The notes: generated from the sequence alone by a model not told the origin. A DNA stretch of 64,000 nucleotides from Bacteroidales bacterium (GCA_017535125.1 JAFXUS010000002.1:12365-76364), one strand, 5' to 3'; positions 42,147 to 49,874 are shown, counted from the stretch's first letter. Translations and numbers: made by a program.

Positions 42147-44346
42147 ATTCGCATTATACATGTTGGCAGCCGCCCTCGTGTTGGTCGCCTGCACCAAAGA
42201 CCCGGCCTTCCGGGACGCCGGCGGCATCACCGTCGAGGCCAGCATCGGCCCGCTGACCAAGGTGGCCACCACCGGCGCCGCGTCCAGCTTCGAGACCGGC
42301 GATCGGATCGCCGTCTATGCCTGGACGGGCAGCGCGACGGCGGTCCCGGCGGAGCGCGTCGTGGACGGCATCGTGAATACCCTCGGCGGCGACGGGAAGT
42401 GGACGCCTGCGTCCCAGATGCGCTGGAAAGTCGGCTCCGACGCCCATTATTTCCTGGGCGTCAGCCCGGTGCGGGCGATCAGCGATTTCACGGCGGACGC
42501 GTTCGCCCTGTCGGGCGTTTACGCCACGGACGACCTGCTGGTCGCGCGTAAGCTTGACGGCGTCAAGCCCGGCTCCGGCGCGGTGGCGCTGAGTTTCGCC
42601 CATGCGATGGCGCAGCTGACGGTAAACGTCAAGGTCCGCAACGAGTTCGGTGCATCACCCGCGGTCAGCGTCTCCGTTTCCGCGAAGAGCGGCGCCACCG
42701 TGAACTACCTCACGCAGGCCGTCACGGCCACGGGCGATGCTTCCGCGTTGTCCCTGACGGCCGCAGCTTCCGCCCCGAGCGGCTACACGCACAGTTTCAG
42801 CGGTATCCAGGTGCCGCAAACCGGCGTCAGGACCATCACATTGACCGTCGCCGGTAAGGAATTCGTTTATGAGGCAGCGGAGGACATCCCCTTGACGTCC
42901 GGCCACCACACCACCCTCGGGCTCGTCCTCGGCAAGGACAGGCTGGAGCTCTCCGGCGTTTCCGTCTCCGAATGGACCGCCGGAACAGCCCTCTCAGGCG
43001 GGGATGCTTCCGTCACGAAGATCAACGGCCACGAATTCGTGGATATGGGAAATGGTCTCCTCTGGGCCACCTGCAACGTGGGTGCGGAGAATCCCTGGGA
43101 TTATGGCGATTATTTTGCCTGGGGCGAAACGACAACGAAAGCCACCTATATTTGGAGCACGTATATATGGGGTGACGGCACTACCTTCACAAAATACACC
43201 GTTGACGGCACGACCGTACTGGAAGCGGCCGACGACGCTGCGACGGCCAACTGGGGTGGTAACTGGCGTACGCCGACGGATGCCGAGTGGACCTGGCTGC
43301 GCGAAAACTGCGACTGGGAATGGACGGGTGATTACCTTGGTGACGGCTCCAACAAGGCTGGCAGAATTGTGACCAGTCCCATCAACGGCAACCAGATCTT
43401 CCTGCCTGCCGCGGGGTTCCGGGGCGGTGCCAGCCTCTACGGTGATGGCTCCTACGGCTACTACTGGTCTTCCTCGCTCTACGAGTCCAGCTCGAATGGC
43501 GCCAGGTACGTGCTCTGCGGTTCGGGTGGAGTCGGCAGGAACTACGACAGCCGCTACTACGGCAAGTCCGTGCGTCCCGTCGTCGGCGATCCTCTCCTTC
43601 CTCCAGCCCTCGGCGACCTCTACTACAGCGACGGCACCTGGAGTCCAACGCTCATCGAGGGCAAGACGCCCATCGGCGTGATCGCCTACCTGGACCAGCT
43701 GGACCCTTACGACGACGAGATCTCGGAGAACGGCACTATCGTTGGTGGCTCAGCATTTGAGGGCCACGGCCTGGTGCTCTGCCTGAAGAACGCGGCGAGC
43801 CATGTCAAGTGGAGCACGGAAGAGGTCTCTAAATTCCCCGGACAGGAAGTAACAAATGTGGACGGGCTGAAGCGTAAGACAAGCGCAAGCGGTTATACCA
43901 ATACTGCGACGCTGACATCGGACGCAGAGACTGCTGCCAAATATCCTGCCGCTGCGGCTGCAAGGAACTACACGGACCTGCCGGCGCCTGCCGGCTCGAC
44001 GGGCTGGTTCCTGCCCAGCGCACAACAGTTGGTGAGGATACAGGAGAGCCTTGGTGGAGTGAATGTGGGCGACATCACATGGGACGGTTATTATGACACG
44101 AGCCATTCTGGCGCCGACAAATGGGAGGCTGCACTGGCCAAGGCGGGAGAAAAAGGTACGGCCTACGACAGCGTGAACGATGCCTGGCTGTGGTACTGGA
44201 CAAGTTCCGAGGAAAAATACGATTTTGCCATGGCTATGATCATTGACGCAACGGGTACTGGAATGGGCTATGGTTTCGCCTGGGAAGGTTTCCTTAAGGG
44301 CTACCAGGATGACAGAGCTCGCGTCCGTCCCGTCCTCGCCTTTTAG
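42139..44346 (+). CDS. Fimbrillin-type lipoprotein with FISUMP and a second lectin-like domain; carries variable region B
   Basis: 735 residues. Lipobox in MNKFALYMLAAALVLVAC. Fimbrillin unit at about 25-285 (ITVEASIGPLTKVATTG, DAHYFLGVSPVRAISDF, LSFAHAMAQLTVNVKV). FISUMP domain at 290-485 (FVDMGNGLLWATCNVGAENP, NWRTPTDAEWTWLRENC, GYYWSSS, SVRPVVGD) with variable region B at 427-481. Then a second lectin-like module at about 490-735 of the DUF1566/Lcl kind (GWFLPSAQQLVRIQESLGGV, WYWTSSEEKYDFAMAM, ending RARVRPVLAF). It would be the largest, two-headed tip adhesin of the pilus. Overlaps the previous gene by 8 bp; two hairpins follow. Confidence 0.85.
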   Translation: MNKFALYMLAAALVLVACTKDPAFRDAGGITVEASIGPLTKVATTGAASSFETGDRIAVYAWTGSATAVPAERVVDGIVNTLGGDGKWTPASQMRWKVGSDAHYFLGVSPVRAISDFTADAFALSGVYATDDLLVARKLDGVKPGSGAVALSFAHAMAQLTVNVKVRNEFGASPAVSVSVSAKSGATVNYLTQAVTATGDASALSLTAAASAPSGYTHSFSGIQVPQTGVRTITLTVAGKEFVYEAAEDIPLTSGHHTTLGLVLGKDRLELSGVSVSEWTAGTALSGGDASVTKINGHEFVDMGNGLLWATCNVGAENPWDYGDYFAWGETTTKATYIWSTYIWGDGTTFTKYTVDGTTVLEAADDAATANWGGNWRTPTDAEWTWLRENCDWEWTGDYLGDGSNKAGRIVTSPINGNQIFLPAAGFRGGASLYGDGSYGYYWSSSLYESSSNGARYVLCGSGGVGRNYDSRYYGKSVRPVVGDPLLPPALGDLYYSDGTWSPTLIEGKTPIGVIAYLDQLDPYDDEISENGTIVGGSAFEGHGLVLCLKNAASHVKWSTEEVSKFPGQEVTNVDGLKRKTSASGYTNTATLTSDAETAAKYPAAAAARNYTDLPAPAGSTGWFLPSAQQLVRIQESLGGVNVGDITWDGYYDTSHSGADKWEAALAKAGEKGTAYDSVNDAWLWYWTSSEEKYDFAMAMIIDATGTGMGYGFAWEGFLKGYQDDRARVRPVLAF
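43417..43581 (+). other. Variable region B (putative DGR target)
   Basis: 55 codons aligned without gaps to region A. They encode the strand-loop end of the FISUMP fold (GGASLYGDGSYGYYWSSS and onward to SVRPV). Fixed blocks between the two copies include GGCTACTACTGGTCTTCCTC and TCGGGTGGAGTC; differences sit almost only at the first two bases of NNC/NNT codons. Unlike region A it lies inside the gene, followed by another 254 residues. Confidence 0.72.
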
Positions 44347-44356
44347 CCCGATACCC

Positions 44357-44429
44357 GCTACTGTGGGTGTTTTTCCCCACAGTAGCCGTGTTCCCGGGCA
44401 CTACTGTGGGGGATTTTACCCACAGTGGT
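44357..44429. terminator. Two tandem related hairpins after the pilus operon
   Basis: Hairpin 1: GCTACTGTGGG (44357-44367)/CCCACAGTAGC (44376-44386) with an 8-base loop rich in T. Hairpin 2: ACTACTGTGGG (44400-44410)/CCCACAGTGGT (44419-44429), one G-T, loop GGATTTTA. The two share the CTACTGTGGG...CCCACAGT core, so they look like a duplication. They probably end the pilus transcript. Confidence 0.7.
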
Positions 44430-44441
44430 CGATAAATTGAT

Positions 44442-44449
44442 TATATTTG
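44442..44449 (+). promoter_or_regulatory. -7 promoter box for the DUF6150-like gene
   Basis: TATATTTG, exact consensus, 20 bp before ATG 44470. Confidence 0.6.
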
Positions 44450-44469
44450 TAAGCAAATACTGTATTACC

Positions 44470-44808
44470 ATGAAGAAGTTATTGATTGTTTTTGCGCTGT
44501 TCCTGCTGGGTGCAGTGGCGGCGAACGCCCAGGCGGTCTATAAGACCAGCTCCAAGAGCGATGCGAACGTGAAAGTGTACGTGACCTCGACCAAGAGCGA
44601 GGCCGATCTGGTGGTGTACCAGTGCAGCTCCAAGAGCGAGGCCTCCGGCAACCAGGGATACTGGTATTTCGTCAGTTCCGCGAGCGACGCCAAGAAGAAG
44701 GTCTATTTCACCGACACCAAGTCCGACGCCGACATCGTGATTTATTATACCCGGACCAAATCCGAAGCCTGCTGGCAGAACCGCAGCAAGTCCGGAAAGA
44801 TGGACTAA
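44470..44808 (+). CDS. Small exported DUF6150-like repeat protein
   Basis: 112 residues. Signal peptide MKKLLIVFALFLLGAVAANAQ. The mature protein is six copies of a 12-14-residue unit with the core (V/I)Y-x-T-x-(S/T)-K-S-(E/D)-A: VYKTSSKSDA, VYVTSTKSEA, VYQCSSKSEA, YFVSSASDA, VYFTDTKSDA, YYTRTKSEA. I recall this pattern as DUF6150; its role is unknown. Each unit probably forms one beta strand plus a turn. ATG 44470 is chosen over an upstream frame start because of the signal peptide and the promoter. It overlaps the convergent CobW gene by 4 bp. Confidence 0.72.
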   Translation: MKKLLIVFALFLLGAVAANAQAVYKTSSKSDANVKVYVTSTKSEADLVVYQCSSKSEASGNQGYWYFVSSASDAKKKVYFTDTKSDADIVIYYTRTKSEACWQNRSKSGKMD

Positions 44809-46025
44809 GCGTCCGCTAAACAGCTATCCATCAGCACCTCGATCGCCTCGCGGTCGAGGTGTTGTCCGATAAAGACAATCTTGTTCATCCGGTCGCCGTA
44901 TTCGGGATCCCAGTCGCGGCGCAGCTTGGCGTCGCGGCGCATCATCTCCTGCAGCTCGTCGCGCGGCATCGTGGCGAACCAGTAGCCGGCGTCCTTGAGG
45001 GTTTTCTGCTTGCCTGCCGTCTCGAAGAGGTAGCATTTGTCCGTGTCGGCGCTGAAGTAGCAGAGGCCCTTGCAGCGGATGATCTCCTTGGGCCACTTCT
45101 TCGCGACGAAGTAGTCGAACTTGTTGATGTCCAGCGCGGGACGGGAATAATAGACATAGGTCCCGATGCCGTATTCCTCGGCCTCGCCCTCGTCCTCATC
45201 ATGATGGTGATGGTGGTGGTGATGCTCATGCTCGTCATGATCGTCGTCATCATCGTCATCATCGTCATCGTCGTGGTCATTGCCCTCGATCTCGGCGATC
45301 CAGGCGGCGCTGGTGGCCACCTGGTCGAAATCGAAGAGACCCGTGTGCAGGAGCTTGTCCAGCTCGATGTCGCCGTAGTCGCAGGTCAGGATCTCCGCCT
45401 TGGGCTGCAGGGCGCGGACGATGCTCTTCACGCGCCCGAGCTCGTCGGGCGTCAGCTCGGAGGCCTTGTTGAGCAGGATGATGTTGCAGAATTCGATCTG
45501 CTCGATCACGAGGTTCTCGATGTCTTCCTCGTCGATGTTTTCGCGCTGCAGTGCCGCTCCGCAGCCGAATTCGTCCTTCATGCGCAGGGCGTCCACGACC
45601 GTGACGATGCAGTCCAGCGTGGGGATGGCGACGCCCGGATAGGACGGGCGCGCGAGCTGCGGGTAGGAGTTGATAGTCTGCGCGATGGGCGCCGGCTCGC
45701 AGATGCCGCTCGCCTCGATGGCGATGTAGTCGAAGCGCTTCATGCGGGAGATCTCTTCCAGCTGCGCGACGAGGTCCATCTTCAGCGTGCAGCAGATGCA
45801 GCCGTTCTGCAGGGCCACGAGGCTGTCGTCCGTCTGGCCGACCACGCCGCCTTTCTCGATCAGGTCCGCGTCGATGTTCACTTCGCCGAGGTCATTGACG
45901 ATCACCGCGAATTTGATTCCGCGGCGATTGGTTAAAATGCGATTCAGGAGGGTCGTCTTGCCGCTGCCCAGATAGCCGGTGATCAGCAGTACCGGCAGGA
46001 GTTTATTTTCTAATTCGATATTCAT
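44805..46025 (-). CDS. CobW/ZNG1-type GTP-dependent metallochaperone
   Basis: 406 residues. COG0523 GTPase: P-loop TGYLGSGKTTLLNRIL, the metal-binding GCICCTLKMDL (CxCC), EASGICEPAPIAQTI and the NKASELT-type base-specificity motif. The linker to the C-terminal CobW_C domain is a striking acidic-histidine run (about 252-282: ten or more Asp, then eight His), which should bind zinc or nickel. Such proteins deliver metal to client enzymes, often under zinc shortage. A REP-like palindrome and the box TATCTTCGC (46077-46069) lie upstream. The start ATG is at 46025. Confidence 0.87.
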   Translation of the reverse strand: MNIELENKLLPVLLITGYLGSGKTTLLNRILTNRRGIKFAVIVNDLGEVNIDADLIEKGGVVGQTDDSLVALQNGCICCTLKMDLVAQLEEISRMKRFDYIAIEASGICEPAPIAQTINSYPQLARPSYPGVAIPTLDCIVTVVDALRMKDEFGCGAALQRENIDEEDIENLVIEQIEFCNIILLNKASELTPDELGRVKSIVRALQPKAEILTCDYGDIELDKLLHTGLFDFDQVATSAAWIAEIEGNDHDDDDDDDDDDDHDEHEHHHHHHHHDEDEGEAEEYGIGTYVYYSRPALDINKFDYFVAKKWPKEIIRCKGLCYFSADTDKCYLFETAGKQKTLKDAGYWFATMPRDELQEMMRRDAKLRRDWDPEYGDRMNKIVFIGQHLDREAIEVLMDSCLADA

Positions 46026-46033
46026 ATTCTTTC

Positions 46034-46077
46034 GTCATCCCCGACTTGATCGGGGATCTTTTCGCAACGCGAAGATA
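46034..46077. repeat. REP-like palindrome and hairpin upstream of the CobW gene
   Basis: Arms ATCCCCGA (46037-46044) and TCGGGGAT (46050-46057) around CTTGA, preceded by GTC. A second small hairpin TTCGC/GCGAA (46061-46073) overlaps the promoter-like TATCTTCGC on the minus strand. The composite order equals that in the alkD-like gene. Confidence 0.7.
46069..46077 (-). promoter_or_regulatory. Probable -7 box of the CobW gene
   Basis: TATCTTCGC on the minus strand, same variant as before hypB. The leader to ATG 46025 would contain the palindrome 46037-46057. Confidence 0.4.
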
Positions 46078-46129
46078 CAATTTTTTTTGAGATTCCGGGC
46101 CGCCCGTCTGGAAGACTCCGTCCGCGGCG

Positions 46130-47068
46130 CTACAGCAGGAAGAACAGGGAGACGCCGATCATGCTGACGGTCACGCCGAGGATTTCCTTCGGCGTGATCT
46201 TTTGTTTGTAGATCAGGGCGTAGGGGAGGATGATGAGCACGGGGGTGAGGGCCATCAGGGTGGAGGCGATGCCGGCGCGGGCGTACTGTACGGCCATGAG
46301 CGACAGCGACACGCCAATGAAGGGCCCGAAGAGGGTGGTGAGGCCTGTGAAGCGCATCCCGGCGCGGTCCTTCAGGGCGGCGCGAAGCTGCGGCAATTGG
46401 CCCAGGAGGGCCATCCAGACGAAGAAGCCGACCATGCCCGTGAGGGAACGTATCATCGTAGACGCGAAAGGCATGGCCCAGCTGAACGCCTCCGGCGCAT
46501 CCGCGGGCAGTGCCGCCTCGTAGTGCTGCATGCCGATCTTGCTGAGCACGAGTCCCACGCCCTGTCCCATGCCGGCGCCGACGCCGAGCAGCACGCCCTT
46601 CAGCGGCAGCTTCAGCGAGAGCCGGTGTCCGTCCTGCGAGCGGCTGAGGATGGAGATGGCGATACCCGACAGGGTGACGGCCATCGCGAGCCAGGAGCGC
46701 CAGGACAGCGTTTCGCCGAGCAGGGCCCAGCCCGCGATGGCGGCGAAGAGGGGCGCGAGCGTCATGAAAAGCTGCCCGAATCGGGCGCCGATCACGACGT
46801 AGGAATTGAAGAGGCAGAAGTCGCCGAAAACGTAGCCCACCAGGGCCGAGAGGCCCATCCAGAGCCAGGTCCTGCCGTCGGCGAATGCCGGGTAAGGATG
46901 TCCGATGACGATCCACAGCAGGCCTGCGAGCAGGACGGCGGAGAGGATCATGCGGAAGAGGTTGGTGCTCATGGCGCCGATGCGCCGGCTGGCCTCGTTG
47001 GCGAAAAGCGCCGTCGCGGTCCAGGTCACGGCGACGACAAGCGAAATGATTTCTCCCAGATACTGCAT
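46130..47068 (-). CDS. EamA/DMT-family transporter
   Basis: 312 residues with ten hydrophobic segments in two EamA repeats (first: EIISLVVAVTWTATALFANE ... SWLAMAVTLSGIAISIL; second: KGVLLGVGAGMGQGVGLVLS ... PKEILGVTVSMIGVSLFFLL). Drug/metabolite transporters of this kind export amino acids, nucleotides or other metabolites; no substrate can be read. ATG at 47068 is chosen. The same frame stays open far upstream, antisense to the Dcu gene, but there it has no promoter or protein-like content. The promoter box TATTTTTGC is at 47098-47090. Confidence 0.85.
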   Translation of the reverse strand: MQYLGEIISLVVAVTWTATALFANEASRRIGAMSTNLFRMILSAVLLAGLLWIVIGHPYPAFADGRTWLWMGLSALVGYVFGDFCLFNSYVVIGARFGQLFMTLAPLFAAIAGWALLGETLSWRSWLAMAVTLSGIAISILSRSQDGHRLSLKLPLKGVLLGVGAGMGQGVGLVLSKIGMQHYEAALPADAPEAFSWAMPFASTMIRSLTGMVGFFVWMALLGQLPQLRAALKDRAGMRFTGLTTLFGPFIGVSLSLMAVQYARAGIASTLMALTPVLIILPYALIYKQKITPKEILGVTVSMIGVSLFFLL

Positions 47069-47089
47069 GCGGATACTTACTAACGGTGC

Positions 47090-47098
47090 GCAAAAATA
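47090..47098 (-). promoter_or_regulatory. -7 promoter box of the EamA gene
   Basis: TATTTTTGC on the minus strand, 21 bp before ATG 47068. Back to back with the Dcu promoter. Confidence 0.6.
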
Positions 47099-47112
47099 CA
47101 AAAGAAATTCAG

Positions 47113-47121
47113 TATATTTGC
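47113..47121 (+). promoter_or_regulatory. -7 promoter box of the Dcu transporter gene
   Basis: TATATTTGC, exact consensus, 28 bp before ATG 47150. Confidence 0.65.
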
Positions 47122-47149
47122 ATATCACACGCTGATTAATAACGCTTCT

Positions 47150-48526
47150 ATGTCTCTCGTCATGATTATCGAACTGCTGATCGTGCTGGCCGCCCTCTAT
47201 GTCGGCTCGCGCTACGGCAGCCTGGCGCTCGGCGCCATTTCCGGCATCGGTCTCGCCATCCTCGTGTTCGGCTTCGGCCTCAAGCCCGGCACGCCGCCCA
47301 CGGACGTTATTTATATCATCATCGCCGCCGTGACCTGCGCGGGTACGCTGCAGGCGTCCGGCGGTATGGACTGGATGATCCAGGTGGCCGAGAAGATGCT
47401 GCGCAAGCACCCGGACCATATCACCTTCCTGGGACCGCTGACGACCTTTTTCCTGACGGTGCTGGTGGGTACGGGCCATGTAGTTTATACCATTATGCCC
47501 ATCATCTGCGACATCGCGCTCAAGAAGAATATCCGGCCGGAGCGCCCCTGCGGCGTGTCCTCCATCGCTTCGCAGGTGGGCATCACCTGCTCGCCGATCG
47601 CCGCCGCCGTGGTTGCCTTCGTGACGATTTCCAACGCCAACGGCTTCATGGTCAGCATCCCGCAGGTGCTGATGGTCACGATTCCTTCCTGCCTCTGCGG
47701 CCTGATGTGCGCCGCGCTGGCATCCTACAAGCGCGGCAAAGACCTGGACAAGGACGCCGATTTCATCATGCGCAAGGAGGATCCCGAATTGTACAAGTAC
47801 ATGTATGGCAATAACGCCACCACGCTGGACAAGGTGATCAGTAAGGAAGCCAAGGCTTCCGTGTTCATTTTCCTGGGCGCGCTGCTCGTCATCGTGGGCT
47901 TCGCATTCTGCCAGATGATCCACGTGCAGGACGGCCGCACGCTGGCGGAGGCCATCAACCTGCCGAAGATGAACATCATCATCCAGATCATCATGCTGAC
48001 GGCCGCGGCCGCGAACATTATGTTCTGCAAGGCGCAGCCCAAGAAGGCCGTCGGCGGCGCCGTGTGGCAGTCCGGCATGGTGGCCGTGGTGGCCATCTAC
48101 GGCATCGCCTGGCTGGCAGACACCTATTTCGGCAACTACCTGGACGAGATGAAGCTGATGCTGGCCGACCTTGTGACGAACTATCCCTGGTCCATCGCCT
48201 TCGTGTTCTTCCTCGTGTCCGTGCTGATCAACAGCCAGGGCGCCGTGGTCGTGGCGATGCTGCCGCTCGCGTATGAGCTGGGCATCGCTGGGCCGGTACT
48301 GCTGGGCGTGCTGCCGAGCGTGTACGGTTATTTCTTCATCCCGAATTATCCTTCGGACATCGCTACGGTCAACTTCGACCGTTCCGGCACGACCAAGATC
48401 GGCAAGTACCTGCTCAACCACAGTTTCATGATGCCGGGCCTGATTTGCGTCATCGTGTCCACCGTGGTGGGTTATCTTGTTACAAATGTAGCCTTCCACG
48501 GTTACTTCATGAGTTTCGTCCACTAG
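47150..48526 (+). CDS. Anaerobic C4-dicarboxylate transporter (DcuA/DcuB family)
   Basis: 458 residues, ten or more membrane segments. Family landmarks: RYGSLALGAISGIGLAILVF, VTCAGTLQASGGMDWMIQVA, GTGHVVYTIMPIICDIA, RPERPCGVSSIASQVGITCS with a proline/serine-rich site, and the C-terminal FIPNYPSDIATVNFDRSGTT plus KIGKYLLNHSFMMPGL. Dcu proteins exchange fumarate, malate or aspartate for succinate, which fits fumarate respiration in a gut anaerobe. DcuA and DcuB cannot be told apart here. Confidence 0.92.
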   Translation: MSLVMIIELLIVLAALYVGSRYGSLALGAISGIGLAILVFGFGLKPGTPPTDVIYIIIAAVTCAGTLQASGGMDWMIQVAEKMLRKHPDHITFLGPLTTFFLTVLVGTGHVVYTIMPIICDIALKKNIRPERPCGVSSIASQVGITCSPIAAAVVAFVTISNANGFMVSIPQVLMVTIPSCLCGLMCAALASYKRGKDLDKDADFIMRKEDPELYKYMYGNNATTLDKVISKEAKASVFIFLGALLVIVGFAFCQMIHVQDGRTLAEAINLPKMNIIIQIIMLTAAAANIMFCKAQPKKAVGGAVWQSGMVAVVAIYGIAWLADTYFGNYLDEMKLMLADLVTNYPWSIAFVFFLVSVLINSQGAVVVAMLPLAYELGIAGPVLLGVLPSVYGYFFIPNYPSDIATVNFDRSGTTKIGKYLLNHSFMMPGLICVIVSTVVGYLVTNVAFHGYFMSFVH

Positions 48527-48573
48527 GATTCTTTGTTTTTATTGCTATCTTTCGGAAGTTAACTGATCATACC

Positions 48574-49809
48574 GTGAAAACCATTTTTCGAATCCTGACT
48601 TTTTTGTGCCTGTTGGCCGGTCCCGTGGCCTTCGGACAGACTGATACGCTGCGCTATTCCGTGCGCGGCACCGTCGTGGACGCGATCGGCGGCAAGCCGC
48701 TGGGCTACGTGTCCGTGACCCTTCCCGGTACCAACTATGCGACCGTGACCAATCAGGACGGCGTTTTCGTGATCAAATCCGACACGGCACCGCGTTTCGT
48801 GTCCTTCTCGCTGATGGGTTATAAATCGCAGACCGTCCCGGCCGATCATGAGCAGATGATGCGCATCCAGCTGAATCGCGGACAGTTCACGCTCGATCCT
48901 GCCCGGGTGGTCACCGGAGATCCGCTGACCATCCTCCGGGATGCCATCTACAAGATTACGGTGAACTGCCCCGACCAGGCGGAACTGTTCGACTGCTTCT
49001 ACCGCGAGACCGTCCAGAAGCGCCAGCGCTTCATCTACGTCTCCGAAGCGGTCACCAAGATGTACAAGACGCCGTTCCGGGTCAATTTCGGCCGTGATCG
49101 CGCCGCGGTGGAGAAGAGCCGCCTGCTCACGAGCCCCCGCAAGTCCGACACCCTGTCCGTCAAGGTCCTCGGCGGCCCCGTGCAGGCCGTGGATCTGGAT
49201 CTGGTCAAGACGCGCCAGTTCTTCCTGGACGAGGAGTACCTGGAGATGTTCCACCTGGAGATGATGGACCCCGTGATGCTGGACGACCGCCGTCAGTTCG
49301 TCATCCGGCTCACGCCCATCGAGCAGAAGGAATTCGCACTGCATGAGGGAACGATCTACATCGACCAGGAGACGATGTCCTTCTCGCGCATCGAGATGTC
49401 CCTGGACGTGTCCGACCCCGAGAAAGCCACCCGCGCGATGCTGATCAGCAAACCGATGGACATCCGATTCCGGCCCAAGGAAATGTCGCTGCTGCTGAAC
49501 TACAAGCGGGAGGACGGCAAGAGCCGCCTGAGCTACGCCCGCACGGTTTTCCGTTTCAACTGCAATGCCCGCAAGCGTGTGTTCAACACGGATTATACGG
49601 CCATCGTGGAGATGGTGGTCACCAACCGCTATTCCGGCGAAGCCGTGCTGCCGATCGACCGTAAGGAGGCCTTCCGCAGCAACGACATCCTGGCGGACAA
49701 GACGCAGGCCTATTTCGATCCGGATTTCTGGAAGGACTACAACATCATCGAACCGACCGAAAGTCTTGAAAACGCCATCGGCAGACTGAAGCGGGGAGAG
49801 AGCAATTAG
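48574..49809 (+). CDS. Exported protein with CarboxypepD_reg-like domain
   Basis: 411 residues from a GTG at 48574, chosen because a signal peptide starts there (VKTIFRILTFLCLLAGPVAF, cut near GQTD) and no ATG fits. Residues 30-105 are a carboxypeptidase-regulatory-like beta sandwich (VRGTVVDAIGGKPLGYVSVT, TNQDGVFVIKSD). The rest is a conserved Bacteroidota region of unknown function (FDCFYRETVQKRQRFIYVSE; GTIYIDQETMSFSRIEMSLD; YFDPDFWKDYNIIEPTESL). It resembles the plug-less group of outer-membrane-associated proteins seen near TonB receptors. TATCTTTCG at 48546 is a weak promoter candidate. Confidence 0.75.
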   Translation: MKTIFRILTFLCLLAGPVAFGQTDTLRYSVRGTVVDAIGGKPLGYVSVTLPGTNYATVTNQDGVFVIKSDTAPRFVSFSLMGYKSQTVPADHEQMMRIQLNRGQFTLDPARVVTGDPLTILRDAIYKITVNCPDQAELFDCFYRETVQKRQRFIYVSEAVTKMYKTPFRVNFGRDRAAVEKSRLLTSPRKSDTLSVKVLGGPVQAVDLDLVKTRQFFLDEEYLEMFHLEMMDPVMLDDRRQFVIRLTPIEQKEFALHEGTIYIDQETMSFSRIEMSLDVSDPEKATRAMLISKPMDIRFRPKEMSLLLNYKREDGKSRLSYARTVFRFNCNARKRVFNTDYTAIVEMVVTNRYSGEAVLPIDRKEAFRSNDILADKTQAYFDPDFWKDYNIIEPTESLENAIGRLKRGESN

Positions 49810-49832
49810 TTCCGTGTTTTCTTGTAATCTTG

Positions 49833-49859
49833 ACCGGAATAAATTATATTTGTTCCGGT
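49833..49859. promoter_or_regulatory. Inverted repeat around the iorA promoter
   Basis: ACCGGAA (49833-49839) and TTCCGGT (49853-49859) flank the -7 box TATATTTG (49845-49852). A dimeric regulator bound here would cover the box. It might also be a weak terminator of the gene upstream. Confidence 0.5.
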
Positions 49860-49874
49860 TAGTTTTTGTGTATC

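Noticed and set aside
35001..44430. DGR reverse transcriptase or template repeat inside the window
   Set aside because: I looked for a reverse-transcriptase-like protein and for a third copy of the fixed blocks of the variable regions. None was found. The GTCCGTCCCGTC near 44330 belongs to the second lectin-like domain and does not continue as a template.
47069..48523. Very long minus-strand open frame antisense to the Dcu transporter, continuous with the EamA gene
   Set aside because: Its composition is His/Asp/Gln-rich as expected for the antisense frame of a GC-rich gene, and the EamA promoter box at 47098-47090 lies inside it. Only the part from 47068 looks like protein.
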